Positions 25,704 through 35,398 are shown, counted from the stretch's first letter. The stretch: 64,000 nucleotides of DNA from Cellulosimicrobium cellulans (GCF_016921195.1 NZ_JAFGYF010000009.1:1-64000); one strand, 5' to 3'. Numbers and translations are program-made. Notes: generated from the letters alone by a model not told the origin.

Positions 25704-26678
25704 ATGGCCCTCCGACGACGCGCCCGTCCCGCCGCCATCCCCACGGATCGACGGGGGGCGCTCGCCGTCCTCGCGGTCGCCGTCGTCGCCCTGACGCTCG
25801 CCGCGTGCACCGCGGGCGCGGCGCCCGACGACCCGACCACCGCCCCGACGTCGGGCACGCCCACCGACGGGCCGACGCCGACGTCGCAGGTCACGACCCG
25901 GGAGACCGCGTCGGAGGGGTTCCCCGGGGTCTACGCGGTCCCGGACAGGCTCTCCGCCCACGACCCACGGCCCGCCGTCCTCGCGTTCGGCGGGTCCGAG
26001 GGCGGGTCGCAGACCGGCCGGATGGTCGCCGAGGCGGTCGCCGGACTCGGGTACCCCGCGCTCGGCATCGGCTACTTCAAGAACGTCGACCAGCCGTCGT
26101 CGCTCGAGGAGGTGCCGGCCGAGACGTTCCTCGACGCCCTCGCCTGGCTCCGGGAGCAGCCGGGCGTGGACGGCGACGCCGTCCTCGCGTTCGGCGTCTC
26201 GCGCGGTGGGGAGATGGCGCTGTGGCTCGCGGCGAACCGGCCGGAGCTCGTCCACGGCGCGGTCGCCCCGGTCGGCGCCGACGCCGTGATGTGCGGGTAC
26301 CCGGACGTCTCGCGCTCCGCCTGGACGTTGGGCGGCGTGCCGCTCCCGTGCTCCTCGGACGTGCACGCGCAGACCGCGGCGAGCCCCGAGGCCCGGATCC
26401 CGGTCGAGCAGATCGACGGTCCCGTCGTGCTCGCGTGCGGGACCGAGGACGAGCTCTGGGACTCCTGCGCGTTCCTGCGGCGCGCGGAGAGCAGCCTCGC
26501 GGAGCGGGACGCCGGGACGACCGTGGCGATCCACGGCGACGGCGCGAGCCACTTCGTCGCGACGCCGCCCTGGTTGGACCAGCCCTGGGGCGACCCGGAC
26601 ACGGAGACGGCGGACCTCGCCGTCCGCCGCCAGCTCTGGGCCGCCGTCGACGAGGCGCTCGCGTCGCTCGACTCCTGA
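25704..26678 (+). CDS. Lipoprotein alpha/beta hydrolase (BAAT C-terminal-like)
   Basis: 324 residues with lipobox LAAC (Cys35), so the enzyme is anchored outside the membrane. The alpha/beta-hydrolase core matches the acyl-CoA thioesterase/BAAT C-terminal domain: GGSEGGSQTGRMVAEAVAGL (oxyanion region), GVSRGGEMALWLAANRPE (nucleophile Ser), an acid in ACGTEDELWDSC and the His in GDGASHFVATP. Members hydrolyse acyl thioesters or transfer acyl groups. The extracellular location makes a CoA substrate unlikely, so the true substrate is unknown. It is divergent from the mod operon. Confidence 0.85.
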   Translation: MALRRRARPAAIPTDRRGALAVLAVAVVALTLAACTAGAAPDDPTTAPTSGTPTDGPTPTSQVTTRETASEGFPGVYAVPDRLSAHDPRPAVLAFGGSEGGSQTGRMVAEAVAGLGYPALGIGYFKNVDQPSSLEEVPAETFLDALAWLREQPGVDGDAVLAFGVSRGGEMALWLAANRPELVHGAVAPVGADAVMCGYPDVSRSAWTLGGVPLPCSSDVHAQTAASPEARIPVEQIDGPVVLACGTEDELWDSCAFLRRAESSLAERDAGTTVAIHGDGASHFVATPPWLDQPWGDPDTETADLAVRRQLWAAVDEALASLDS

Positions 26679-26707
26679 CCTCGCGCACGGTGTGGCACGC
26701 TCGGGGC

Positions 26708-27196
26708 GTGAGCGAGACGACGACCCGGGACGCCGTGCGCGTCGCCGTCGAGAACCCGACGACCGCCGACGTGCTGGCGCTGCTCCGGGAGCACCTGGAC
26801 GACATGTACGCGACGTCGCCGCCCGAGAGCGTGCACGCGCTCGACGTCGAGCGCCTGCGCGCACCCGACATCACGTTCGTCACGGCGCGGTCCGCTGACG
26901 GACACCTCCTCGGGTGCGGCGCGCTCAAGCAGCACGACGCGACGCTGGGCGAGCTCAAGTCCATGCGCACGACGGCGGCCGCGCGGGGCCGGGGCGTCGC
27001 CGCCACGGTCCTCGCGCACCTGCTCGACGTCGCCCGCGACCGCGGCCTCGACCGCGTGAGCCTGGAGACGGGTACCGAGGACTACTTCGCGCCCGCCCGC
27101 CGGCTCTACGCGCGTCACGGGTTCGTGCCGTGCCCACCGTTCGCGGACTACACGGACGACCCGAACAGCGCGTACCTGACGCTCCCGCTCGCCTGA
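26708..27196 (+). CDS. GNAT-family N-acetyltransferase
   Basis: 162 residues. The acetyl-CoA binding motif A reads LKSMRTTAAARGRGVAATVLAHLLD. The GCGALKQHD strand before it and the LYARHGFVPCPPFADYTDD motif B follow the YhbS/PaiA-like pattern of small acetyltransferases. The GTG start at 26708 is preferred: upstream codons run through the preceding lipoprotein gene. The acetyl acceptor is unknown. Confidence 0.87.
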   Translation: MSETTTRDAVRVAVENPTTADVLALLREHLDDMYATSPPESVHALDVERLRAPDITFVTARSADGHLLGCGALKQHDATLGELKSMRTTAAARGRGVAATVLAHLLDVARDRGLDRVSLETGTEDYFAPARRLYARHGFVPCPPFADYTDDPNSAYLTLPLA

Positions 27197-27240
27197 CGGG
27201 GCGGCTCCACCAGGCGACGGTGAGATCGGCACCCCGACAG

Positions 27241-27278
27241 ACAGGACCCCGTGACCGGTACCGGTCACGGGGTCCTGT
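27241..27278. terminator. Perfect 38-bp palindrome, bidirectional terminator
   Basis: ACAGGACCCCGTGACCGG followed by its complement around a central TA gives a palindrome of 38 bases with no mismatch. It lies between the GNAT gene and the convergent DoxX gene. The lack of a loop means the folded RNA would open a few central pairs. The perfect symmetry also allows a protein-binding role. Confidence 0.8.
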
Positions 27279-27314
27279 GCGTCGGGTCAGGGAAGGCGTG
27301 GGAGCGCCGAGGTG

Positions 27315-27881
27315 TCATGCGTCGAGCTTCAGGCGAGCCCCGAGGGCGACGGCGGCGACGACGGCCGCCCCGGCGACGAGCACGAGGTCCTTGAGCACGT
27401 ACTGGCCCAGGAGGGTCATGCCGTGGCCGAAGAGCTCGCCGGCGAACAGCACGATCGGCGACAGGATCCCGGCCATCGCGACGGCGAGGGCGATCAGGCC
27501 GGTGCGCAGCAGCCGTCCGGTGACGAGCGTCAGACCGATGAACGTCTCGAGGACCGCGGTGAAGATCACGGCCGCCGTCCCGCCGACGAGGCCGAGCGTG
27601 AGCGTCTCGACGGTCCGCGCCGCGATCGACTCCGCCGGGCTCGCGCCGGGGAAGAACTTCAGGACGCCGAACCCGAGGAACACGAGGCCGAGGGCGACGC
27701 GCAGCGCGGGGACGGACCAGCGGGTGAGGAACCGTGCCGTCGCGGTGACGGCCGCGTCGACGCGACCGGTCAGGCGCTCGGTCAGGCCGGTGGCGCGACG
27801 CGCGGCAGGGGACGGGGCCGACGCCACGGTCGGGCGGACGGCGCGGGGACGACCGGTGGTCGTCGGGGCGGTGGTGGACAT
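27315..27881 (-). CDS. DoxX-family membrane protein
   Basis: 188 residues. A basic N-terminal stretch of about 50 residues precedes four hydrophobic segments of the DoxX type (LRVALGLVFLGFGVLKFFPG, VLETFIGLTLVTGRLLR, GILSPIVLFAGELFGHG, LVLVAGAAVVAAVALG). DoxX-like proteins are linked to redox and stress tolerance in actinobacteria, but the specific role is unclear. It lies 150 bases downstream of narI on the same strand, so it may be read through from the nitrate reductase operon. Confidence 0.88.
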   Translation of the reverse strand: MSTTAPTTTGRPRAVRPTVASAPSPAARRATGLTERLTGRVDAAVTATARFLTRWSVPALRVALGLVFLGFGVLKFFPGASPAESIAARTVETLTLGLVGGTAAVIFTAVLETFIGLTLVTGRLLRTGLIALAVAMAGILSPIVLFAGELFGHGMTLLGQYVLKDLVLVAGAAVVAAVALGARLKLDA

Positions 27882-28031
27882 GCTCGAACCTCTTCCGGTG
27901 ACGGTCGCGGTCGGGGTGACCGCCCCTGGAAGGAGGGCGTGGTCGGACGTCCGGTGGGCATCGACGCCGCGTTTTCACCCGCTGCGTCGCCGTGACCTGG
28001 TAGGTCGTCCGGTCTCGCGGGTGGCTCCGGG

Positions 28032-28790
28032 TCAGCGGGCGCGCGGTCGCTCCGACGGGTCCCAGCCCGGCCGCGGGGCACGCGCGGCGACGGACGCGTC
28101 GCGCGCGCGGTAGACGACGTAGGGCCGGAAGAGGTACGGCACAGGCGCGGAGAACGCGTGCACGAGCCGCGTGAACGGCCACAGGATGAACAGCAGGTTG
28201 GCGGCGACGACGTGGAGCTGGAACGCCGCGGGCACGCCCTCCATGAGCGCGGGCTGCGGCTGGAGGTACCACAGCGAGCGGAACCAGGGGGAGATCGTCT
28301 CCCGGTAGTCGTACCCGTGACCGCCGGCGAGGAGCTGCGTCTGCACCGTGGCCCACGACCCGAGCACGATCGACGCCGCGAGGAACACGTACATGGTCTT
28401 GTCCATGCGCGTCGTCGCGCGGAAGACGGGGCCGGACGTGCGGCGGCGGTAGATGAGGATGAGCAGGCCCGCGACGAGCACGACGGCCGCGACCGACCCC
28501 ATGTACGTGGCGACGAAGTGGTAGGCCACCTCCTTGATGCCCACCGCCTCGGTCCACGACTTGGGGATGACGAGCCCCATGAGGTGGCCGAGGATCACGA
28601 ACAGCAGCCCGAAGTGGAAGAGCGGGGACCCGAGCCGCAGGAGCCGCTTCTCGTAGAGCTCGCTCGACCGGGTGGTCCAGCCGAACTTGTCGTACCGGTA
28701 CCGCCAGATCGACCCCACGACGAAGACCGCGAACGTCACGTACGGGAACACGACCCACAGCAGGATCTCGCCCGTGCTCACCCCGCTCAT
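28032..28790 (-). CDS. narI: Respiratory nitrate reductase gamma subunit (cytochrome b)
   Basis: 252 residues with five hydrophobic segments. It is the membrane anchor of nitrate reductase, holding two b-type haems that pass electrons from quinol to NarH. Conserved His-containing spans are LGSPLFHFGLLFVILGHLMG and AFQLHVVAANLLFILWPFTRLVH, and GIKEVAYHFVATYMG follows the usual order. The start MSGVSTGE at 28790 overlaps the narJ stop by 4 bases (ATGA), so the operon order narG-narH-narJ-narI is tightly coupled. Confidence 0.97.
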   Translation of the reverse strand: MSGVSTGEILLWVVFPYVTFAVFVVGSIWRYRYDKFGWTTRSSELYEKRLLRLGSPLFHFGLLFVILGHLMGLVIPKSWTEAVGIKEVAYHFVATYMGSVAAVVLVAGLLILIYRRRTSGPVFRATTRMDKTMYVFLAASIVLGSWATVQTQLLAGGHGYDYRETISPWFRSLWYLQPQPALMEGVPAAFQLHVVAANLLFILWPFTRLVHAFSAPVPYLFRPYVVYRARDASVAARAPRPGWDPSERPRAR

Positions 28791-29542
28791 CGCCCCGCAC
28801 CTCCGGCTCGGTCGGCCCCGGCGCCGTACGGCTCCAGCGCGAACGGCTCCATCCCCACGAGCTCGGCGGGCGGTCCCGCCGTGACGAGCTCGACGTACCG
28901 GCGCTGCGTGCGCTCGTCGAGCGGCGGCAGCGTGAGGCACACCGCCTCGACCAGGCCGGTCCACGGGCTCGCCATGCTCTCCAGCGCGGTCCGCAGCACC
29001 TCGATCCCGTCACGGTGGGAGGCCAGCAGACCCGCCGCGATCGTCGCGTCGTCGCCCTCGGTGCGCGCCGAGAACTCGAGCACGGTGGGCAGGTAGTCGG
29101 GCAGCTCCGAGCCCGTGACCTCCCAGCCCGCGGCCCGGTACGCCTCGACGAACGCGACGAGCGCCGTCCCGCGCCGCCGGGTGTCGCCCGCCGCGTAGTA
29201 CGACAGGTACATCGAGCACCTGCGCTTGAGGTCGAACGTCGCGACGTAGCGCGCCTGGAGCTCGCGCAGGCCCCTCGCGTCCGAGGAGGCCGACAGCACG
29301 TCGCAGAACGCGTCGAGGCGCTCGCGGACCGGCGCGGGCAGCCCCGGCGTCGACGCCCGGACGGCGACGGCCGCGTCGAGCACGTCCGCGTCGGGGTAGG
29401 CGAGCAGCACGGACGCCGCCATGTGGGTCGTGCGGCGCTGGGTGCCCGACGCCGCGACGGGGGCCAGATGGTCGGGCTGCGGCCCGCGAGGCCGCGCCCC
29501 GGGCCGCAGCGCGGGGGTCGGGAGCAGGGAGCGCGCCCTCAT
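28787..29542 (-). CDS. narJ: Nitrate reductase molybdenum cofactor assembly chaperone
   Basis: 251 residues, the NarJ/TorD-type chaperone needed to mature NarG before membrane attachment. The recognisable core is MAASVLLAYPDADVLDA, FDLKRRCSMYLSYYAAGDTRRRG and SELPDYLPTVLEF. The start at 29542 overlaps the narH stop by 4 bases (ATGA); an internal ATG at 29422 would give a shorter 211-residue protein, and either is possible. The C-terminal LEPYGAG tail is ordinary. Confidence 0.94.
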   Translation of the reverse strand: MRARSLLPTPALRPGARPRGPQPDHLAPVAASGTQRRTTHMAASVLLAYPDADVLDAAVAVRASTPGLPAPVRERLDAFCDVLSASSDARGLRELQARYVATFDLKRRCSMYLSYYAAGDTRRRGTALVAFVEAYRAAGWEVTGSELPDYLPTVLEFSARTEGDDATIAAGLLASHRDGIEVLRTALESMASPWTGLVEAVCLTLPPLDERTQRRYVELVTAGPPAELVGMEPFALEPYGAGADRAGGAGR

Positions 29543-31395
29543 CGGGTGCCCCCGTCGGGCTCGACGCCGGGACCGCTGCCGGGCGCCGGACCACCCGTCG
29601 GCCCGCCGGGCGCCGGTCCACAGGGCGCCGGTGGACCGGGGATCGTGTCGTGCCGCGCGTCCTGGCGCCCGCCCGGCAACGAGCCCGGGCCGCCCGGCGT
29701 GACGCCGCCGGGCGCGCCCGACACGTCGCCCGGCTCGGGCCCCTCGCCCGGCGGGAAGAGGCCGGGCGGTCGCCCGTTGCCGTCCCAGTTGAGGAGGTTG
29801 ACGCGGCCGGGGGTCGACGGCCCGTACGGCGAGTCCGCCGTCTGCCGCGCCTGGAGCACGTGGAAGTTCTCGACCGCGACCGGCACCGGGCTCCCGGACG
29901 TCTCGCCGAACGGGCCGCCGCCCGTGAGGCCCATGCCGCCCATGCCGGGGCCGCCGTCGTAGTCGAGGGAACATGAGAGCTCGTCGAGCTCGCGCGCGAT
30001 CTCGGTGTGCGCGGTCGGGATGACGTACCGGTCCTCGTACTTCGCGACGGCGAGCAGGCGGTACATCTCCTGGACCTGGGTGCCGGTCATGCCGACCGCG
30101 GCCGCGGTCCGCTCGTCGGCCTCCCGACCGAGGTTGATGTCGCGCATGTACGACCGCATGGCGGCCAGGCGGCGCAGAACACGCTCCACCGGGGCGGTGT
30201 CGCCCGCGGTGAACAGTCCCGCGAGGTACTCGAGCGGGATGCGCATCTTCGAGATCGCGGCGAACAGCGTGCGCCCGTCCTCGCCGTCGTTCCCCGAGGC
30301 GGCGACGACGTCGACGACGGGGGACAGGGGCGGGATGTACCAGACCATCGGCAGCGTGCGGTACTCGGGGTGCAGGGGCAGCGCGACCTCGTAGCGCGAG
30401 ATGAGGTCCCAGATCGGCGAGCGCTGGGCGGCCGTGATCCAGTCGTCGGGGATGCCCTCGGCACGCGCGGCGGCCACGACCTCGGGGGCGTTCGGGTCGA
30501 GGAAGACGGCGCGCTGCGAGGCGAGGAGCTCGTGCTCGTCCTCCACGCTCGCGGCCTCGGTGACCTTGTCGGCGTCGTAGAGGACGAGACCGAGGTAGCG
30601 CAGGCGGCCGACGCACGTCTCCGAGCACACGGTGGGCAGGCCGACCTCGATGCGGGGATAGCACAGGGTGCACTTCTCGGCCTTGCCGGTCTTGTGGTTG
30701 AAGTAGACCTTCTTGTACGGGCAGCCGGTGACGCACATGCGCCAGCCACGGCACTGGTCCTGGTCGACGAGGACGATGCCGTCCTCGGCCCGCTTGTACA
30801 TGGCGCCGGAGGGGCAGGACGCGACGCAGGCGGGGTTGAGGCAGTGCTCGCAGATGCGGGGCAGGTAGAACATGAACGTCTTGTCGAGCTCGGTCGCGAC
30901 GTGCTCGGACATGTGCTGGAGCACGGGGTCGTCCTGCATGGTCGCGGTCGAGCCGCCGAGGTCGTCGTCCCAGTTCGCGGACCACGAGATGTCGATGTCC
31001 TGGCCCGTGAGCAGAGACTTCGGCCGCGCGACGGGCGTGTGCTGCCCCTGCGGCGAGGAGAGCAGCATGTCGTACTCGTAGGTCCACGGCTCGTAGTAGT
31101 CGTGGATCGAGGGGAGCTTCGGGTTGGAGAAGATCGTCGCGAGCTTCTTCAGCCGGCCCCCGGCGCGGAGCCTGAGCCTGCCCTTCTTCGTCCGCACCCA
31201 GCCGCCCTGCCAGCGCTCCTGGTCCTGGTAGGTGCGCGGGTACCCCAGCCCGGGGCGGGTCTCGACGTTGTTGAACCACACGTACTCGACCCCGGTGCGG
31301 TTGGTCCACGCCTGCTTGCACGTGACCGAGCACGTGTGACACCCGATGCACTTGTCCAGGTTCATCACCATCGACATCTGCGCCATCACCCGCAC
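29539..31395 (-). CDS. narH: Respiratory nitrate reductase beta subunit
   Basis: 618 residues. Four iron-sulfur cluster motifs are visible: CIGCHTCSVTC (Cys16/19/22/26), CEHCLNPACVASC, CRGWRMCVTGC with Trp in place of Cys (the 3Fe-4S site), and CTLCYPRIEVGLPTVCSETC. It transfers electrons from NarI to NarG. The GTG start MRVMAQ gives the standard actinobacterial N-terminus. The last 80 or so residues are unusually Pro/Gly-rich (GPGSLPGG and similar), beyond the conserved fold. Confidence 0.97.
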   Translation of the reverse strand: MRVMAQMSMVMNLDKCIGCHTCSVTCKQAWTNRTGVEYVWFNNVETRPGLGYPRTYQDQERWQGGWVRTKKGRLRLRAGGRLKKLATIFSNPKLPSIHDYYEPWTYEYDMLLSSPQGQHTPVARPKSLLTGQDIDISWSANWDDDLGGSTATMQDDPVLQHMSEHVATELDKTFMFYLPRICEHCLNPACVASCPSGAMYKRAEDGIVLVDQDQCRGWRMCVTGCPYKKVYFNHKTGKAEKCTLCYPRIEVGLPTVCSETCVGRLRYLGLVLYDADKVTEAASVEDEHELLASQRAVFLDPNAPEVVAAARAEGIPDDWITAAQRSPIWDLISRYEVALPLHPEYRTLPMVWYIPPLSPVVDVVAASGNDGEDGRTLFAAISKMRIPLEYLAGLFTAGDTAPVERVLRRLAAMRSYMRDINLGREADERTAAAVGMTGTQVQEMYRLLAVAKYEDRYVIPTAHTEIARELDELSCSLDYDGGPGMGGMGLTGGGPFGETSGSPVPVAVENFHVLQARQTADSPYGPSTPGRVNLLNWDGNGRPPGLFPPGEGPEPGDVSGAPGGVTPGGPGSLPGGRQDARHDTIPGPPAPCGPAPGGPTGGPAPGSGPGVEPDGGTR

Positions 31396-31462
31396 GACGC
31401 CACCCCCTCCCGTGCCGACGACGCCCCGCCCGCGCCCTGGCCCCGCGCCGTCCCGGTCCTGC

Positions 31463-34400
31463 TCACGAGTACCGCACCTCCTGGCTGCGTCGGCGGATGA
31501 CGGTCATCTCGTCGCGCTGGTTCCCGGTGGGCCCGAGGTAGTTGAACGCGTAGGAGAGCTGGGCGTACCCGCCCGCGAGGTGCGTCGGCTTGAGGAGGAT
31601 GCGCGTGAGCGAGTTGTGGATGCCGCCGCGCAGCCCGGACGTCTCGGCGAGCGGGACGTCGATCGTGCGGTCGGTCGCGTGGAACATGTAGACCGTGCCC
31701 TCCGGCATGCGGTGGCTGACGATCGCACGCGCCACGACGACGCCGTTGCGGTTGTACGCCTCGATCCACTCGTTGTCCGCGACGCCGATCTTGGCGGCGT
31801 CCGCCGGGCTCATCCAGATGCCCGGACCGCCACGGGACAGCGAGAGCATGAAGAGGTTGTCCTGGTACTCCGAGTGGATGGACCACTTGTTGTGCGGGGT
31901 GAGGTACCGGACCGCGACCTCCGCGTGGCCCGCGGAGCCGGGGTAGCCGGACGGGGACGTGTCACCCACGACGGGCGAGTCGCCGAAGAGGCGGTGCATG
32001 TCCAGCGGCGGCCGGAAGATCGGCATGTGCTCGCCGAGCTCGATCATCCAGTCGTGGTCGAGGTAGAGGTGCTGGCGACCCGTCAGGGTGTGCCACGGCT
32101 TGAGCCGCTCCACGTTGACGACGAACGCCGAGTACCGGCGACCCCCGTGCTCGGAGCCGGACCACTCGGGAGACGTGATGACCGGCGTCGGGCGCGACTG
32201 CACGTCCGGGAACGTCACGCGCTTGCCCTGCTCGTCGAGCGCGAGGTCCGCGAGCCGGGTGCCGGTGCGCTGCTCGACGTGCTCGAACCCCTGCACCGCG
32301 AGCCGGCCGTTCGTCGTCCCCGAGAGCGCGAGGATCATCTCGCACGCGTGCGTGTCCCGGTCCAGGCGCGGGCGCCCGGCCGCCGGGCCGTCCTGGACGA
32401 GGCCGTTGCGACGCCCGAGGTCGGCGACCTCGGGAGCCGGCGAGAAGTGCACGCCCTTGGTGACCATGCCCGCCTTCTCGGTGAGCGGCCCGAGCGCGGC
32501 CATGCGCGCGGCGAACGCCGGGTAGTCGCGCTCGACGACGACGAGCTTCGGCATGGTCACCCCGGGCACGAGCTCGCGCTCCGTCACCGGGAGCCCGGAG
32601 TCGGTGAGCGCGCCGTGCGGGACGGCCATCTCGTCCGGGGTGTCGTGCGCGAGCGGCGCCGCGACGAGGTCCTCGCGGACGCCGAGGTGCGTCGACGCGA
32701 GCTCGGACACCTTTCCCGCGAGCGTGTGGAAGATGTCGAAGTCCGTGCGCGTCTGCCACGGCGGGTTGATCGCGGGGTTGAACGAGTGCACGAACGGGTG
32801 CATGTCCGTCGAGGACAGGTCGTGCTTCTCGTACCAGGTCGCGGCGGGGAGCACGACGTCCGAGAACAGCGTCGTCGACGTCATCCGGAAGTCGAGCGTG
32901 ACGAGCAGGTCGAGCTTGCCGCGCGGTGCCTCGTCGCGCCACGTCATCGACCGCGGGCGCCGCTCGGGACCGGACTCCGCGGCGTTGACCGCGGCGTCCG
33001 TGCCGAGCAGGTGCTGGAGGAAGTACTCGTTGCCCTTGCCCGACGAGCCGAGGATGTTCGCGCGCCACACCGTCACGACGCGCGGGAAGTTCGCCGGGTC
33101 GTCCGGGTCCTCGCACGCGAACCGGAGGTTCCCGGCCTTGAGCTCGTCGACCACGTGCTGCGCCGGGTCCTTGCCCGCCGCGCGCGCCTCGTCCACGAGG
33201 TCGAGCGGGTTGCGGTCGAACGTCGGGTAGCTCGGCATCCAGCCGCGCTGCGCCGACTCGACGAGCGTGTCCGCCGTCGTGCGCCCGGAGAACTGCCCTT
33301 GCGCGAGCGGCGACGCGAGCGCGTCCGCGGGCAGGCCGTCGTAGCGCCACTGGTCCGTCGCGAGGTACCAGAACGCGGTGCCGATCATCTGGCGCGGCGG
33401 GCGCGACCAGTCCAGGCCGCCCGCGTACTGCGCCCAGCCCGTGACGGGGCGGCACTTCTCCTGCCCCACGTAGTGCGCCCACCCGCCGCCGTTCACGCCC
33501 TGGCAGCCGGTGAGCGTCGTCAGCGCGAGCATCGCGCGGTAGATCGTGTCGGAGTGGAACCAGTGGTTCGCACCCGCGCCCATGATGATCATCGAGCGCC
33601 CGCCGGAGTCGAGCGCGTTCTGCGCGAACTCCCGACCGATCCGCTCGGCCGCAGCGGCGGGCACCCCCGTGAACCGCTCCTGCCACGCCGGCGTCGCGGG
33701 CGTCGCGTCGTCGTCGTAGCCCGCGGGCCACTCGCCGGGCAGCCCCAGCTCCGGGCGGTTCACGCCGTACTGCGCGAGCAGCAGGTCCAGCACCGTCGTG
33801 ACGAGCCGCCCGCCGACGCGCCGCGCCGGCACGCCGCGCACGACGACGCCCGCGCCGCCCAGGTGTGCGCCCGCCTCGTCGCCCGGTGCCGGGTCGAGGT
33901 CGAACCGCGGCAGCGCGACGGCGACGGTCTCGTAAGTGAGACCTGCCGAGGCAGAACCCTGGTACCGCGAGGTAGAGCCCTGGTCTGCCGAGGTAGAGCC
34001 CTGGTCGGCCGACGACGGGCGCTCGGGGACGGTGTCGCGGGTGGGGGCGGCCTGCGGGGCGCCCCAGAAGACGCCGTGGGGATCGGCGACGGAGAGCAGC
34101 GGGTCGATGTCCCCGAGGTCGAGGTTCCAGCGGCCCGCGCCGGCCTCGCCGTAGCGGTGGCCGAGGCTGCCGTTCGGGACGCGCGGCGTGCCGTCGGCAT
34201 CGAGCACGACCGTCTTGAAGCGGGCGTTCGAGGAGGAGGCGTCGTCGTCGCCGGGCCGCCCGACGCCGTCGGGCAGGTCCGCGGCGGTGAGGAACTTCCC
34301 GGGCACGTACGCCGCACCGGACCCCGGGCCGCCGTCGTGCTCGTCGAGGACGACGAGGTGGGGGAGGTCGGTGAAGCGGGCCGCGTAGTCGGCGAACTGC

Positions 34401-35398
34401 GGGGTGCGGCGCTGCGCGTAGTGCTCGGTGAGGATGACGTGGCCCATGGCCTGGGCGAGCGCGCCGTCGGTGCCCGGGTGCGGGGCGAGCCACTCGTCGG
34501 CGAACTTCGTGTTGTCCGCGTAGTCGGGCGACACGACGACGACCTTCTGGCCGCGGTAGCGGGCCTCGGTCATGAAGTGGGCGTCGGGGGTGCGGGTCAC
34601 GGGGACGTTGGAGCCCCACATGATGCAGTAGGTGGAGTTCCACCAGTCGGCGGACTCCGGGACGTCGGTCTGGTCGCCGAACACCTGCGGGGACGCGACC
34701 GGGAGGTCGGCGTACCAGTCGTAGAACGACAGCATCGTGCCGCCGAGCAGCTGGACGAACCGCGCGCCGACCCCGTGGGAGACCATCGACATCGCCGGGA
34801 TCGGGGAGAAGCCCGCGACCCGGTCGGGACCGTAGGCCTTGATGGTGTGCACGTGGGCGGCGGCGACGATCTCCGCGGCCTCGTCCCAGGTGGCGCGCAC
34901 GAGGCCGCCCTTGCCGCGCGCCGCCTTGTAGGCGCGAGAGGTCTCGGGGTCCGTCGTGACCTTGCGCCACGCGAGCACCGGGTCGCCCGTGGCGGCCCGG
35001 GCCGCGCGGTAGGCGTCGAGCAGCGCGCCGCGCACGTAGGGATAGCGCACGCGCGTGGGGGAGTAGGTGTACCAGGAGAACGCGGCCCCGCGCGGGCAGC
35101 CTCGGGGTTCGTACTCGGGGGAGTCGGGGCCGACGGAGGGGTAGTCGGTCTGCTGGGTCTCCCAGGTGATGATGCCGTCCTTGACGTAGACCTTCCAGGA
35201 GCAGGACCCGGTGCAGTTCACGCCGTGGGTGGAGCGCACGACCTTGTCGTGGGACCAGCGGTCGCGGTAGAACACGTCACCATGGCGCCCGCCGGTGAGG
35301 AACACCTGCCGCAGGTCGTCGGACACCTGGCCGCGCTTGAGGTGCTTGCCGAGCCGCAGCAGCGCGTCCTCGACCGGCCCGTCCGACGTCGTCGTCAT
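31463..35398 (-). CDS. narG: Respiratory nitrate reductase alpha subunit (catalytic, Mo-bisMGD)
   Basis: 1311 residues. The FS0 cluster ligands are visible as His58, Cys62, Cys66 (THGVNCTGSCSW) and Cys101 (YEPRGCPRG). Further conserved stretches include the molybdopterin-domain segment YCIMWGSNVPVTRTPDAHF and the late YLTPHNKWSIHSEYQDN. There is no signal peptide, as expected for the cytoplasm-facing NarG. Residues about 463-485 contain an insertion of seven-residue repeats (TSADQGS, TSADQGS, TSRYQGS) encoded by three copies of the 21-bp repeat. The insert keeps frame and lies in a variable loop region. It is the first large gene of narGHJI, preceded by an overlapping 30-codon ORF. Confidence 0.97.
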   Translation of the reverse strand: MTTTSDGPVEDALLRLGKHLKRGQVSDDLRQVFLTGGRHGDVFYRDRWSHDKVVRSTHGVNCTGSCSWKVYVKDGIITWETQQTDYPSVGPDSPEYEPRGCPRGAAFSWYTYSPTRVRYPYVRGALLDAYRAARAATGDPVLAWRKVTTDPETSRAYKAARGKGGLVRATWDEAAEIVAAAHVHTIKAYGPDRVAGFSPIPAMSMVSHGVGARFVQLLGGTMLSFYDWYADLPVASPQVFGDQTDVPESADWWNSTYCIMWGSNVPVTRTPDAHFMTEARYRGQKVVVVSPDYADNTKFADEWLAPHPGTDGALAQAMGHVILTEHYAQRRTPQFADYAARFTDLPHLVVLDEHDGGPGSGAAYVPGKFLTAADLPDGVGRPGDDDASSSNARFKTVVLDADGTPRVPNGSLGHRYGEAGAGRWNLDLGDIDPLLSVADPHGVFWGAPQAAPTRDTVPERPSSADQGSTSADQGSTSRYQGSASAGLTYETVAVALPRFDLDPAPGDEAGAHLGGAGVVVRGVPARRVGGRLVTTVLDLLLAQYGVNRPELGLPGEWPAGYDDDATPATPAWQERFTGVPAAAAERIGREFAQNALDSGGRSMIIMGAGANHWFHSDTIYRAMLALTTLTGCQGVNGGGWAHYVGQEKCRPVTGWAQYAGGLDWSRPPRQMIGTAFWYLATDQWRYDGLPADALASPLAQGQFSGRTTADTLVESAQRGWMPSYPTFDRNPLDLVDEARAAGKDPAQHVVDELKAGNLRFACEDPDDPANFPRVVTVWRANILGSSGKGNEYFLQHLLGTDAAVNAAESGPERRPRSMTWRDEAPRGKLDLLVTLDFRMTSTTLFSDVVLPAATWYEKHDLSSTDMHPFVHSFNPAINPPWQTRTDFDIFHTLAGKVSELASTHLGVREDLVAAPLAHDTPDEMAVPHGALTDSGLPVTERELVPGVTMPKLVVVERDYPAFAARMAALGPLTEKAGMVTKGVHFSPAPEVADLGRRNGLVQDGPAAGRPRLDRDTHACEMILALSGTTNGRLAVQGFEHVEQRTGTRLADLALDEQGKRVTFPDVQSRPTPVITSPEWSGSEHGGRRYSAFVVNVERLKPWHTLTGRQHLYLDHDWMIELGEHMPIFRPPLDMHRLFGDSPVVGDTSPSGYPGSAGHAEVAVRYLTPHNKWSIHSEYQDNLFMLSLSRGGPGIWMSPADAAKIGVADNEWIEAYNRNGVVVARAIVSHRMPEGTVYMFHATDRTIDVPLAETSGLRGGIHNSLTRILLKPTHLAGGYAQLSYAFNYLGPTGNQRDEMTVIRRRSQEVRYS
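33944..34006 (+). repeat. 21-bp tandem repeats inside narG (3 units)
   Basis: Units with the core CGAGG start at 33947, 33968 and 33989, an exact 21-bp period (7 codons). On the plus strand they read CGAGGTAGAGCCCTGGTC, so they are antisense relative to the gene. They encode Ser/Thr/Gln/Gly-rich heptapeptides. The first unit has CGAGGCAGAACCCTGGTA. Confidence 0.92.
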
